A stretch of DNA of 64,000 bases. It comes from Bradyrhizobium sp. CCGE-LA001. Lineage in GTDB: Bacteria; Pseudomonadota; Alphaproteobacteria; Rhizobiales; Xanthobacteraceae. Position 1 is the first letter of the stretch, and the number at the start of each line of letters is the position of its first letter. The position numbers and the translations under genes are program-made. Location: contig NZ_CP013949.1 of the NCBI RefSeq assembly GCF_000296215.2, positions 3,465,501 through 3,529,500 of the forward strand, written 5' to 3'. The notes under the pieces were generated by a model. The model did not search any database. It saw only the letters and a list, made by a program, of their open reading frames with translations, and was not told the DNA's origin. Shown one piece after another: positions 8,594-17,547 of the stretch.

Positions 8594-9035
8594 GATGGAT
8601 GAACCTGAGAAGAGCAAGGACTAGCCCGAACTATGCGCGGCCGTGGCTGCACAAACGGTTAAGCCGCTGCTGCAGCTGCTTCGTTAAATCTGCGGCAATT
8701 GCGCGGGAGGGCTGGTTCCCCACGCATATTTTTGGGCGGGAATGGCGCGAAAAGCTGCATTTCCAAGCCCCGGGAGAGCGGAAAGCATTTAGGAAGACTT
8801 TACCATTCGGGCAGTCAGGCCCCGCCGCTCGTGGAACCCTGTCATCGCTGGGGTGGGCGAGCCGTGCCCATTCGCAAGCAGTTTGATTTGTTGACGAGAA
8901 CTAATCATTTGTACATTAGTACAAATAGTCCGGTGGCTTCGGTGCCGTGCCGGGCGTGAGCGCGTTGCAGTCCCGCGTCGATTGCGTGGCCCCGCGGCTC
9001 GCAGTCACGCTCGGCAGCCAAGTTTGGAGGAAACC
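8594..9035. other. Divergent intergenic region with dioxygenase promoter
   Basis: 442 bases between the HerA-like ATPase and the dioxygenase. The left part (8600-8880) holds nothing I can name. The right part contains the promoter/operator described at 8888-8930. Confidence 0.5.
8888..8930 (+). promoter_or_regulatory. Promoter with inverted-repeat operator for the dioxygenase
   Basis: A TTGACG -35-like box at 8891-8896 is followed by the inverted repeat ATTTGTAC-ATTA-GTACAAAT at 8907-8926, where the -10 should lie. The whole block, starting TTGTTGACGAGA, is nearly repeated before the TetR gene (32232-32270), including the exact distance between the -35 box and the repeat. A repressor bound here would block RNA polymerase. 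Confidence 0.72.
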
Positions 9036-10004
9036 ATGCAGCCCGAACCGATCCTCGATCTCGCGCATCTCGGCCACATGGAGCTCTTGACGCCCAAGCC
9101 CGAGGAGAGCCTGAAATTCTTCGTCGACGTCATGGGCATGACCGTCAGCGGGCAGAAGGGCGAATCGGTCTACCTGCGCGGCTGGGACGATTACGAGCGC
9201 TATTCGCTCAAGCTCACGGCTTCGAAGACATCGGGCATGGAGCACATGGCGCTGCGCGCGCGTAGTCAGCAGGCATTGGAGCGCCGCGTCGCCGCGCTCA
9301 AGGGCTCCGGCTTCGACATCGGCTGGACCGACGGTGACATGGGGCAGGGGCCGACCTTCCGTTGCCGCGACCCCGATGGCCACATCGTCGAGCTCTACTA
9401 CGAGACCGAATGGTATCAGGCGCCGCCGGAGCTGAAGCCCGCATTGAAGAATCAGGCGCAACGCTTTCCCGCGCGCGGCATCAACGTCCGCCGGCTGGAC
9501 CATCTCAATTGCCTCGCCGTCGACATCAAGGCCAACCGCGAGTTCTTCGAGAATCATCTCGGCTGCCGGCTCACCGAGCAGATCGTGCTCAACGACGGCC
9601 GAGAAGCTGCGATGTGGCTGACGATGTCGAACAAGAGCTACGACTTCGCATATTCGCTCGATCATTCCGGCACGCCCGGCCGCTTCCACCACGTCACCTA
9701 CGCGCTCGACAGCCGCGAGGAGATTCTGCGCGCCGCCGACATCTTCCTGGAGAACGGCGTGCATATCGAGACGGGACCGCACAAGCACGCGATCCAGCAG
9801 ACCTTCTTCCTCTATGTCTACGAGCCCGGCGGCAACCGCGTCGAGGTCGCCAATGCCGGCGCGCGCCTCATCCTCGCGCCCGACTGGAAGCCGATCGTGT
9901 GGACCGAAGAGGAGCGCAAGAAGGGCCAGGCCTGGGGGCTGAAGACGATCGAGTCCTTCCACACCCATGGCACACCGCCGGTTGAGATGAAGAAGCACAG
10001 CTGA
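9036..10004 (+). CDS. Extradiol ring-cleavage dioxygenase (catechol 2,3-dioxygenase type, VOC superfamily)
   Basis: A 322-residue type I extradiol dioxygenase with two VOC repeats. The expected Fe(II) ligands are visible: H156 (LDHLN), a histidine of the FHHVTYAL box (about H218/219) and E270 (GGNRVEV). It should open a catecholic ring next to one hydroxyl (meta cleavage); the substrate is not evident. The ATG at 9036 has GGAGG 5 bases upstream, which rules out an upstream in-frame start. It stands alone: no hydrolase, dehydrogenase or ferredoxin gene is adjacent. Its promoter matches that of the TetR gene 23 kb away. Confidence 0.88.
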   Translation: MQPEPILDLAHLGHMELLTPKPEESLKFFVDVMGMTVSGQKGESVYLRGWDDYERYSLKLTASKTSGMEHMALRARSQQALERRVAALKGSGFDIGWTDGDMGQGPTFRCRDPDGHIVELYYETEWYQAPPELKPALKNQAQRFPARGINVRRLDHLNCLAVDIKANREFFENHLGCRLTEQIVLNDGREAAMWLTMSNKSYDFAYSLDHSGTPGRFHHVTYALDSREEILRAADIFLENGVHIETGPHKHAIQQTFFLYVYEPGGNRVEVANAGARLILAPDWKPIVWTEEERKKGQAWGLKTIESFHTHGTPPVEMKKHS

Positions 10005-10072
10005 GTTAAAGCCGACTTGACCGATACCAGCGCTCTCTCCGTATGAGCTTGGCGAGGTTTGAGCAAGCGCCT

Positions 10073-10203
10073 CGTCCTTCGAGACGATCGCTTCGCGATC
10101 TCCTCAGGATGAGGCTAAACGGCAGCTTTGCCTATCGAACTGCTGCCATGCACTCCGTCCTCATCCTGAGGGCCCGCCGGAAGGCGGGCGTCTCGAAGGA
10201 TGG
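10073..10203. repeat. Palindromic intergenic repeat
   Basis: Arms CCTTCGAGACG (10076-10086) and CGTCTCGAAGG (10189-10199) are reverse complements, with inner arms CCTCAGGATGAGG and CCTCATCCTGAGG also pairing. It sits between two convergent genes, where a transcript hairpin could serve both as a terminator. Typical dispersed Bradyrhizobium repeat. Confidence 0.8.
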
Positions 10204-10242
10204 CCGCACGCGAGCTTCCAGCTGCGCGTTCCTTGTATTGCA

Positions 10243-13200
10243 TTAATGCGCCGACGATCGCACCCGCGCGATCGTCTCGCGCACACCGGTCCAGGCCGGC
10301 TTGTCCGGCGCGAACTGCCTGCGCAGGAAGGTGACGAGCTCCTCCAGCTGCGCGTCGCTCATGCTGTTTCTGAAGGCAGGCATGTAGCCGAGATCGCTCG
10401 ACACCGGTTCACTGATGCCGTGCAGGATCACCTGTACGAGATTGTCTGATGTCGCGCTGTGCAGATTGCTGTTGAGCGCGAGCGAGGGCCTTGTGCCGAA
10501 CAGCGGCAAACCACCGACTTCGTGGCAGACGGCGCAGGCGCCCTGATAGAGCCGCGCGCCGGTGGACGAAGCAACGGTGACTTGCGTCGCGCTCTCGAAT
10601 TTTGCGGCGAGCGTATCCTGCGCTTGCCGGTCGGAGCCAGCATCGTTGAATGAGTCGAGGTAGACTGCCATCGCGCGGATGTCCTCATCGGGCAGGGCTT
10701 TGAGGTCTCTTACGATCGGCGCCATGGGACCGGCCGCGACGCCGTGATAGCGCGAATGGCCGGTGCGCAAATAAGCGAAGAGTTCGTCCGCGCTCCACGG
10801 GATCGGTGCGCGTGAGAGCGACGTCAGCGCCGGCGCCTCCCAGCCCTCGGCGAAGCCGCCGGCGAGATAGGCCTCGCGCTGCTCGGCACCAAGCGCATTG
10901 CGCGGCGAATGGCAGCCGCTGCAATGGCCGAGACTTTCGACGAGATAGGCACCGCGATTCCATTGCTCGGACTTCGCGGGATCCGGCTTGAAGTCCTTGG
11001 TCTGGTGAAACAGCGCATTCCAGCCGGCGAGCAGCGGGCGCAGATTGAACGGAAAGGCGAGCTTGTTCGCCGGTGCCGTCGCCCGCACCGCCGGCTGGGC
11101 CATCAGGTAAGCGTAGAGCGCCTGCATGTCGGCGTCGCTAGTCTTCGCAAAGTGCGTGTAGGGGAAGGCGGGATAGAGCTGTCGCCCGTCGCGATGCAGG
11201 CCGTCGCGCATCGCGCGCTCGAACGCGGGATAGGACCAGGCGCCGATGCCGGTCTCGACGTCAGGTGTGATGTTGGTCGCGTAGATCGTGCCGAACGGCG
11301 TCTGCAACGCACGGCCGCCGGCATTGAGCGCACCGCCGAGACTGGTGTGGCACTCCGCGCAATTACCGAGCGCAGCGAGCATCTCTCCGCGCGCGATGGT
11401 CGCGGCGGAGTAAACCGAGGCATCGGGACGTGCGATCGGCGCGATGGACCGGCCGGGCAGGAGGGCAGCACCGATTCCGATTGCGGCGGTGCAGACGGCT
11501 GCAATCGCCGCGCCAATGCCGGCGCGTTTGGCGAAGGGATTGTCCCAGATGCGAGATGGTTGCGGGGCAGGAGCGGGCAGCGCCTGCGGCGTCGCCACGG
11601 CCTCGCCGTGTAGCCCTTTCAGGATCCGCTCGGGCGTGAATGGCGGCTCGCGAAAGCGCACGCCGGTGGCATCGAAGATCGCGTTCGCGATCGCCGCCGC
11701 ACTCGGCACCGAGGCGGATTCGCCGACGCCGAGCGGCGGCTGATCCTGACGCGGCAGCATCAGCACGTCGATCTTGGGCACGTCTGGGAAGGGGATGATC
11801 GGATAGGCGCCCCATTCGCGCGCCGCGACTGCTCCGCGTTCGAACGAGACCTCCTCCATCAGCGCGCGGCTGGTGGATTGGATGACGTTGCCGTGGATCT
11901 GGTGGCGTACGCCGTCCGGATTGATCATCAGGCCGGAGTCTTGTCCCGCGACGACGCGCGTCACGCTGACATCGCCGGTTGACTTGTTCACGGCGACGTC
12001 AGCGATCCAGGCCGACCACGCTGCGCCATAGCCGGGGAACTTGCTATGAACGTAGAGCGCGTAGGCAAAGCCGCGCCCGTGCACAATGTCGCCGTCCTTC
12101 TCCTCCCGCACGGGACGCGGCTTCCAGCCGGCGCGTTCGGCGACCGCATTGACGAGATCGACGGCGCGCTGGTCCTTCAGGTAGCGCAGGCGATACTCGA
12201 TCGGGTCGACGCCAGCGTCGGTCGCAGCCTCGTCGATGTAGGACTCATGCGCAAAAGTGTTCGGCAGCGCCGAGACGCCGCGCATCCAGGAGGCGCGCAC
12301 GATCGGCGGCATGTCGTGGGCGACGACACGCATGTTGTCGTAATCATACGGCGGGATCGCGGTACGGTCGCCCATCTGGAGCACGGCGGGCTCGGGCGAG
12401 ATCCGACCGGTGAGCAGCAGCGCCAGCGTCGGTGCGGCATTCGAGGGATAGCGCGTCGCGAGATCGTAGGCGGCGATGCCGCCATTGGCATCGAGCCCGC
12501 CATTGACGTCGATGAGCTGTGCGGTCCCCTTGGGTTCCCAGGCGTGCTCCTGCTCGCGCGTCAATTGCACGCGCACGGGCCGGCCGACGGCGCGCGACAG
12601 CAACAGGGCATCAGCAGTGACGTCGTCGGCGCAGTTGCGGCCGTAGCAACCCGCGGCCTCCAGCCGGATCACCTCGATCTCACTCTCGGGACGCTCGACC
12701 AGCAGCGCGAGGTCGGCGCGCAAAACGTGCGGGTTTTGCGTGCCCGACCAGACACGGATGTTGCCGTCCTGGAAGTCGGCGACGGCGCAGGAGGGACCGA
12801 TCGAGGCATGCATCTGATACGGCCAGATGTAAGTGCGCTGCATCGGCTTGGCCGCGGCGGCAATGGCCGCATCGACATCGCCCTTGTCGATCAGCGTTCG
12901 CGGCGTCGATGGATTGGCGCGGAGTGCAGTCTCGACATCGGCAAGATTGGTGAGATCAGGCGTCGGCTCCCAGCTCACCTCAAGCTGCTCCGCCGCGCGG
13001 ATCGCATCCTCCTCGCGCTCGGCGACCACGCCGACGAAATCGCCGATCCGGACCACGGCTTTGACGCCGGGAATGTCGCGCACCGAGGACTCGTCGACGG
13101 CAATGAGGCTGGTGCCGACGAAAGGACCGGCATCGACGCCGGCATAGGGCGGACGTACCACGCGGCCGTGCAGCATGCCGGGGACTCGGATATCGTGCAC

Positions 13201-13770
13201 GAAGGTCAGTTCGCCCGTGGCCTTGGCGGGCAGGTCGACGCGCGGTACCGATTGTCCGACGATGGCGTAGTCGCCGACGGATTTCACCGCGACATCGTCG
13301 GCAAGCTCGAGGCGAACGGTCTCGTCTCCGATCAGCTCGCCATAGCTGACGCTGCGATTGTCGTTCCCGCGCACGAGGCCGTCCTCGATCCTGAGGTCGG
13401 TCTCCGGCAGCTCCAGCCGTTCGGCCGCGCGCGCGATCAAAAAGTGCCGCGCCTGGGCGGCGGCCTTGCGCAGAGGTACGGCCGTGATCTGGATGGTCTC
13501 GCTTGCGATGGTCGCGCCCTGGTTCGGCACCAGGGCGGTATCGCCGAGCACGACGACGACGCGGGCAAAGGACACGTCCAACTCTTCGGCGACGACCTGG
13601 CCAAGCGCGGTGCGGATGCCGGTGCCGAGATCGACATGGCCGTTGTAGGCCGTGACCGATCCATCCGCGGTGATGCGGATGAAGGTTTCGGATGTGACCT
13701 CGTCCACGGTGCGGACGACGACGAGCGAGCCGGACGGCCGCTCTGCTCCGTTCGGAATAGGGGAGGCCAT
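10243..13770 (-). CDS. nicB: Nicotinate dehydrogenase large subunit: molybdopterin domain fused to three-haem cytochrome c
   Basis: A 1175-residue protein. Residues 1 to about 735 are a xanthine-dehydrogenase-family molybdopterin subunit, ending with the active-site GVGES motif (catalytic Glu). A hydrophobic segment (near residues 755-785) anchors it in the membrane. Three CXXCH haem sites follow: CAECH (about 807), CSGCH (about 951) and CAVCH (about 1081). This matches NicB of Pseudomonas putida, which passes electrons from nicotinate hydroxylation to the respiratory chain rather than to NAD or oxygen. The ATG at 13770 shares a base with the nicA stop (TGATG). The substrate is inferred from the downstream nicotinate genes; other N-heterocycles or aldehydes are possible. 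Confidence 0.85.
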   Translation of the reverse strand: MASPIPNGAERPSGSLVVVRTVDEVTSETFIRITADGSVTAYNGHVDLGTGIRTALGQVVAEELDVSFARVVVVLGDTALVPNQGATIASETIQITAVPLRKAAAQARHFLIARAAERLELPETDLRIEDGLVRGNDNRSVSYGELIGDETVRLELADDVAVKSVGDYAIVGQSVPRVDLPAKATGELTFVHDIRVPGMLHGRVVRPPYAGVDAGPFVGTSLIAVDESSVRDIPGVKAVVRIGDFVGVVAEREEDAIRAAEQLEVSWEPTPDLTNLADVETALRANPSTPRTLIDKGDVDAAIAAAAKPMQRTYIWPYQMHASIGPSCAVADFQDGNIRVWSGTQNPHVLRADLALLVERPESEIEVIRLEAAGCYGRNCADDVTADALLLSRAVGRPVRVQLTREQEHAWEPKGTAQLIDVNGGLDANGGIAAYDLATRYPSNAAPTLALLLTGRISPEPAVLQMGDRTAIPPYDYDNMRVVAHDMPPIVRASWMRGVSALPNTFAHESYIDEAATDAGVDPIEYRLRYLKDQRAVDLVNAVAERAGWKPRPVREEKDGDIVHGRGFAYALYVHSKFPGYGAAWSAWIADVAVNKSTGDVSVTRVVAGQDSGLMINPDGVRHQIHGNVIQSTSRALMEEVSFERGAVAAREWGAYPIIPFPDVPKIDVLMLPRQDQPPLGVGESASVPSAAAIANAIFDATGVRFREPPFTPERILKGLHGEAVATPQALPAPAPQPSRIWDNPFAKRAGIGAAIAAVCTAAIGIGAALLPGRSIAPIARPDASVYSAATIARGEMLAALGNCAECHTSLGGALNAGGRALQTPFGTIYATNITPDVETGIGAWSYPAFERAMRDGLHRDGRQLYPAFPYTHFAKTSDADMQALYAYLMAQPAVRATAPANKLAFPFNLRPLLAGWNALFHQTKDFKPDPAKSEQWNRGAYLVESLGHCSGCHSPRNALGAEQREAYLAGGFAEGWEAPALTSLSRAPIPWSADELFAYLRTGHSRYHGVAAGPMAPIVRDLKALPDEDIRAMAVYLDSFNDAGSDRQAQDTLAAKFESATQVTVASSTGARLYQGACAVCHEVGGLPLFGTRPSLALNSNLHSATSDNLVQVILHGISEPVSSDLGYMPAFRNSMSDAQLEELVTFLRRQFAPDKPAWTGVRETIARVRSSAH

Positions 13771-14252
13771 CAATCAGACGCCTCGGTGAGCTGGCCGGAT
13801 GCGCGCATCACCGCGCGCAGGATCTCGACATGCGTGCCGCAGCGGCAGAGATTGTAGCGCAAGGCCGCAAGCGCCTCCTGTTCGGTCGGTCTCGGATTGA
13901 TCGCGAGCAGCGCCTTGGTCGTCATGATCATCCCGTTCAGGCAATAGCCGCATTGCGCGGCCTGCTCGTCGATGAAGGCCTGCTGCACTACGTCCGGTCT
14001 GTCGCGGTCGCCGAGGCCTTCGAGCGTCACGATGTCGCGGCCGGCGCAGCCACTGATGGGAATCACGCACGAACGTGCCGCCGCGCCGTCGATCAGGACA
14101 GTACAGGTGCCGCATTCACCTAAGCCGCAACCATATTTCGGGCCGTTGAGCGCGATGTCGTTGCGCAGCACATAGAGCAGCGGCGTCTGCGGCGCTGCAG
14201 TGACCTCGTGGATCCCGCCGTTGACGGTGAGGCGGATCGGTGCGTGCGTCAT
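13770..14252 (-). CDS. nicA: Nicotinate dehydrogenase small [2Fe-2S] subunit
   Basis: A 160-residue protein with two iron-sulphur domains. The N-terminal plant-type site is CGLGECGTC plus a downstream Cys; the C-terminal four-helix domain has CGYC and CRC. These are the hallmark cysteines of small subunits of molybdenum hydroxylases. It carries electrons from the Mo site to the cytochrome domains of NicB. Translation is coupled to nicB by a TGATG overlap. There is no separate FAD subunit, as in the NicAB-type enzyme. Confidence 0.87.
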   Translation of the reverse strand: MTHAPIRLTVNGGIHEVTAAPQTPLLYVLRNDIALNGPKYGCGLGECGTCTVLIDGAAARSCVIPISGCAGRDIVTLEGLGDRDRPDVVQQAFIDEQAAQCGYCLNGMIMTTKALLAINPRPTEQEALAALRYNLCRCGTHVEILRAVMRASGQLTEASD

Positions 14253-14323
14253 CCTCGTTCCCAAGCCCGCGGGCCAAGTGCTGTCAAATCCACATGCTCG
14301 CAAAATCGATGTCGCGACGATAC

Positions 14324-14339
14324 CGTTTGTACACAAACG
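14324..14339. promoter_or_regulatory. Palindromic motif in nicA/hnr divergent region
   Basis: CGTTTGTACACAAACG is a near-perfect inverted repeat about 70 bases upstream of nicA. Eleven bases of it (CGTTTGTACAC) recur in reverse orientation at 24876-24886 before the enamidase gene. A binding site for a regulator shared by both promoters is likely. Confidence 0.5.
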
Positions 14340-14474
14340 TGCAAGCCGTGCATGCCGCACTGCAGCGCGACTGCCTTGTTTGTGGACAGAGCGGATAGGC
14401 AATTGAGGTTTTATGCGGCAGCCGGATGTTTTGCGCCGCACCGCCGCTTGACAGCATCGGGGACCGCGCGCAAC

Positions 14475-14494
14475 ATCGTTCGTATACGAATGAT
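14475..14494. promoter_or_regulatory. MarR-type operator before hnr
   Basis: ATCGTTCGTATACGAATGAT is a 20-bp inverted repeat around GTATAC with one mismatched pair. It lies 22 bases after a perfect TTGACA (14448-14453), so it covers the -10 region and start site of hnr. Its right 13 bases recur exactly at 24862-24874. The MarR gene at the end of the hnr operon is the obvious candidate binder. Confidence 0.72.
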
Positions 14495-14519
14495 AACCGC
14501 GGTGTCCGCTGGCTCTGAC

Positions 14520-15977
14520 ATGGTGATGGAAACAACGAGCGCTGTCATCGACAAGATCCGCTGCGATGCCTGTCCGGTGATGTGCTACATCAAGCCGGGC
14601 GCGGCGGGCGCCTGCGACCGCTATGCCAACCACGACGGCAAGCTCGTTCGCGTCGATCCGCACGTGATCCTGGAGCGCACCGTCTCGCATGGCGGCAAGC
14701 TCGTCCCGTTCAACCGCACCGAAGACTGGGACGGCAAGATCGTCCACGAGCCTTCGACCTTCGTGACCGCGATCGGCGCGGGCACGACCTATCCCGACTA
14801 CAAGCCGGCGCCGTTCATCGTCTCCGCTGAGGTCGACGGCGTCGACATGGTGACCGTCGTCACCGAAGGCATCTTCTCCTATTGCGGCATCAAGGTGAAG
14901 ATCGACACCGACCGCTATCTCGGTCCGGAGACTGCGACCGTCCGCGCGCAGGGTGAGGCGGTTGGCCACGTCACGACCAGCGAATACGGCTCGCAGATGC
15001 TGTCGCTCGGCGGCGTGCATCATCTCACTGGCGGCTCCAAGAAGGAGGGCCGCGTCACCTGTGACACGCTGATGGATCTCGCCAATTGCAAGGCCGTGGA
15101 GCTGACCATCGACGGCGGCGCGAGCGTAGTGGTGCAGGCCGGCCAGCCGCCGATCGTCAACGGCGTGAAGGAAGAGCGCATGCGGGTCGGCTGCGGCTCG
15201 GCGACGATCGGCATGTTCGCCAAGCAATGGCACGGCAAGGTCGACGAGGTCGTCGTGGTCGACGACCACATCACCGGCGTGCTCAGTGAGCATCAGGCCG
15301 GCAAGCTGCTCGACATCGCCGATACCGGCATCAAGATGAAGGGCCGGCGTTCGACCCCAGGCCGTTATTTCCAGGTCGCCGACCCCGGCACGGGATGGGG
15401 CGGCACCAACATCTCCGATCCGCTCGCCATCCTCGGGCCGTTCGATGCCAAGGAGGCAAAGCCGGGTTTGACCATGCTGATGGTCTCAACCACCGGCGAG
15501 CATTCGTCTTATTACGTGCTCGACGAGGCCTTGAAGCCGGTCGAAACCGAGATGCCTGCCGACCTGAAATCCTCGGTCGACCGCATCCAGGAGAATTGCG
15601 AGCCGGCGCTGTGCACGGTGCTGTTCATGGCCGGCGCCGGCGGCTCCTTGCGCGCAGGCGTCACCGACAATCCGGTGCGGCTGACGCGTTCGGTGAAGGA
15701 CGCGCTGACGCGCGTCACCAGCGGCGGCGCCCCAGTCTATGTCTGGCCGGGCGGCGGCATCACCTACATGGTCGATGTGACGCAGATGCCGGCCGGCGCG
15801 TTCGGCTATGTTCCGACGCCGGCGCTGGTCGCGCCCATCGAGTTCACGATGAAACTGACGGATTATGCAGCGCTTGGCGGGCACATGGATTACGTGAAGC
15901 CGCTCGCCGAGGTGCAGGCCGGAGACGACATCCGCCAGCTGCCCTGGCAGAACCCCATTCCGGGACCGCGGGCATGA
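14520..15977 (+). CDS. hnr: 6-hydroxynicotinate reductase
   Basis: A 485-residue protein of the 6-hydroxynicotinate reductase family, known from the fermenter Eubacterium barkeri, where it reduces 6-hydroxynicotinate to 1,4,5,6-tetrahydro-6-oxonicotinate with reduced ferredoxin. Near the N-terminus, cysteines 15, 18, 22 and 32 (CDACPVMC...C) form a likely [4Fe-4S] site. The length fits the roughly 53-kDa subunit of the characterised enzyme, an iron-sulphur flavoprotein. The start could also be the ATG at 14526. It overlaps the next gene by 4 bases and leads an operon that extends to the MarR gene. The enamidase that would use its product is encoded 8 kb downstream. Confidence 0.85.
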   Translation: MVMETTSAVIDKIRCDACPVMCYIKPGAAGACDRYANHDGKLVRVDPHVILERTVSHGGKLVPFNRTEDWDGKIVHEPSTFVTAIGAGTTYPDYKPAPFIVSAEVDGVDMVTVVTEGIFSYCGIKVKIDTDRYLGPETATVRAQGEAVGHVTTSEYGSQMLSLGGVHHLTGGSKKEGRVTCDTLMDLANCKAVELTIDGGASVVVQAGQPPIVNGVKEERMRVGCGSATIGMFAKQWHGKVDEVVVVDDHITGVLSEHQAGKLLDIADTGIKMKGRRSTPGRYFQVADPGTGWGGTNISDPLAILGPFDAKEAKPGLTMLMVSTTGEHSSYYVLDEALKPVETEMPADLKSSVDRIQENCEPALCTVLFMAGAGGSLRAGVTDNPVRLTRSVKDALTRVTSGGAPVYVWPGGGITYMVDVTQMPAGAFGYVPTPALVAPIEFTMKLTDYAALGGHMDYVKPLAEVQAGDDIRQLPWQNPIPGPRA

Positions 15978-16870
15978 CCAGGCTCCCGCAAATCGCATTG
16001 CTGTCTGATGGCCGGCGGCTGCATTTGCAGGATGGTCCGATCGATCTGGTCGTGGAGGCGAGGGGAGCAGCAGGCGAAGTGCGTGCGGCCTATGAGGCCG
16101 CGGCGCGGCGGTTCACCGGGTTGCTCGACGAGCTCTGCGCGGAATTGCCGGAGCTGCGGGCGGCCGCCGGGCAGCGGTCGTTGCTGAAGGGCATTGTGGC
16201 GCGGCGGATGCACGCCGCGGTCGCGCCTTATGGAGGCGATTGCTTCATCACGCCGATGGCTGCAGTTGCCGGCAGCGTCGCCGAGGAGATCCTTGGCGCG
16301 ATGCTCGACGCCGCGACGCTCGATCGGGCCTATGTCAATAATGGCGGCGACATCGCGCTTCATCTTGGCAACGGTGAGCATTTCTCGGTCGGTCTGATGG
16401 ACCGGCCGGATCGCTTCGGCGTGATGCGGACGATGCGGGTGGATTCCGGTGATCCCGTGGGGGGTGTTGCGACCAGCGGACGTCACGGCCGCAGCTTTTC
16501 GCTCGGCATTGCCGACGCGGTGACTGTGCTGGCGGCGACGGCGTCGCAAGCCGATGCGGCGGCCACGATCATCGCCAATGCCGTGGATCTGCCGGGGCAC
16601 AAGGCCATCATCCGCGCGCCTGCCAACGAGATTCAGTCCGACAGCGATCTCGGCACGCGCCTCGTCACCCGCGATGTCGGCGCGTTGTCGCACGACGAGA
16701 TCGCAGCAGCGCTGGAATATGGCGCGGAATGTGCACGGCAAGTGTTCGATCGCGGATTGATCGAAGGTGCCGTGTTGCAGCTTTGTGGTGATATGCTCGT
16801 CATCGGACCTAAGGATATAGAAGAGCAACGAACGCGCCTACTTGTGCTGGAGAACGCGGTCGATGCCTGA
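15974..16870 (+). CDS. UPF0280 family protein (ApbE-like fold)
   Basis: A 298-residue UPF0280 protein. The family has no settled function, but its structure is placed in the ApbE-like superfamily, which includes flavin transferases. Its ATG overlaps the hnr stop (ATGA), so the two proteins are made together. Conserved-looking stretches include CFITPMAAVAGSVAEEIL (about residues 90-107) and YVNNGGDIALHL (about 119-130), the latter reminiscent of the ligand-binding NxGGD of ApbE. A role in maturing the flavoprotein Hnr is a reasonable inference but unproven. Confidence 0.8.
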   Translation: MTRLPQIALLSDGRRLHLQDGPIDLVVEARGAAGEVRAAYEAAARRFTGLLDELCAELPELRAAAGQRSLLKGIVARRMHAAVAPYGGDCFITPMAAVAGSVAEEILGAMLDAATLDRAYVNNGGDIALHLGNGEHFSVGLMDRPDRFGVMRTMRVDSGDPVGGVATSGRHGRSFSLGIADAVTVLAATASQADAAATIIANAVDLPGHKAIIRAPANEIQSDSDLGTRLVTRDVGALSHDEIAAALEYGAECARQVFDRGLIEGAVLQLCGDMLVIGPKDIEEQRTRLLVLENAVDA

Positions 16871-16885
16871 ACGGGGAAGCGAAAC

Positions 16886-17470
16886 ATGAACGCGATCATC
16901 CGCAAGATCGTCACCGTCGTCGAAGAGACGCAGATGGAGATGGGCCGCCAGGTCTCGCCACCGACCCGGCGCGCCGCGGCGATCGCCGTGATCGAGAATC
17001 CCTTCGCTGGAAAATATGTCGAAGACCTTTCGCCGTTGATCGCCATCGGCGAGGAGCTCGGCGAGCTGTTGTCGAAGCGCGCGGTGACCGCGCTTGGCAT
17101 CGACGGTGCCAAGGCGCAGAGCTACGGCAAGGCCGCGGCCGTCGGCGAAAACGGCGAATTGGAACATGCTGCGGCGATCCTGCACCCGAAGATGGGAGCG
17201 CCGGTGCGCAAGGTCCTGAGCAAGGGGGCGGCGTTGATCCCGTCGTCGAAGAAGCGCAGCGGTCCAGGTACGACGCTCGACATCCCGCTGGGTCACAAGG
17301 ACGCAGCTTTCGTCCGCAGCCATTTCGACGGCATGGAGGTACAGATCAACGACGCGCCGCGTGCCAACGAGATCATGGTCGCGGTCGCCGTCACCGACAG
17401 TGGCCGTCCATTGCCGCGAGTCGGCGGGCTCACGGTTGCGGAGATCAAGGGTGAAGACGGTTTGAGATGA
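16886..17470 (+). CDS. AA_synth-family protein (PF06684-like)
   Basis: A 194-residue protein of the family labelled 'amino acid synthesis', whose true activity is not established. It starts MNAIIRKIVTVVEETQMEMG and contains the family's stretch around IENPFAGKYVEDLS (about residues 35-48). No signal peptide. It starts 15 bases after the UPF0280 stop, in the same operon as Hnr and the importer. The operon position suggests a role in handling a nicotinate-derived intermediate, but nothing in the sequence defines a reaction. Confidence 0.78.
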   Translation: MNAIIRKIVTVVEETQMEMGRQVSPPTRRAAAIAVIENPFAGKYVEDLSPLIAIGEELGELLSKRAVTALGIDGAKAQSYGKAAAVGENGELEHAAAILHPKMGAPVRKVLSKGAALIPSSKKRSGPGTTLDIPLGHKDAAFVRSHFDGMEVQINDAPRANEIMVAVAVTDSGRPLPRVGGLTVAEIKGEDGLR

Positions 17471-17547
17471 CACGATCCGGAGAGCCGGGCACAGGTTCTC
17501 CCCGGTCGTGCGCGAAAGACATTAGGCGTTCAAAACTGGAGGTTGGG

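Noticed and set aside
12046..13857. 603-codon plus-strand frame opposite nicB
   Set aside because: Antisense shadow of the molybdopterin subunit; composition is typical of third-position GC bias.
13770..15293. Long frame extending nicA upstream through the hnr region
   Set aside because: The upstream part is antisense to hnr; the true nicA start is the ATG at 14252.
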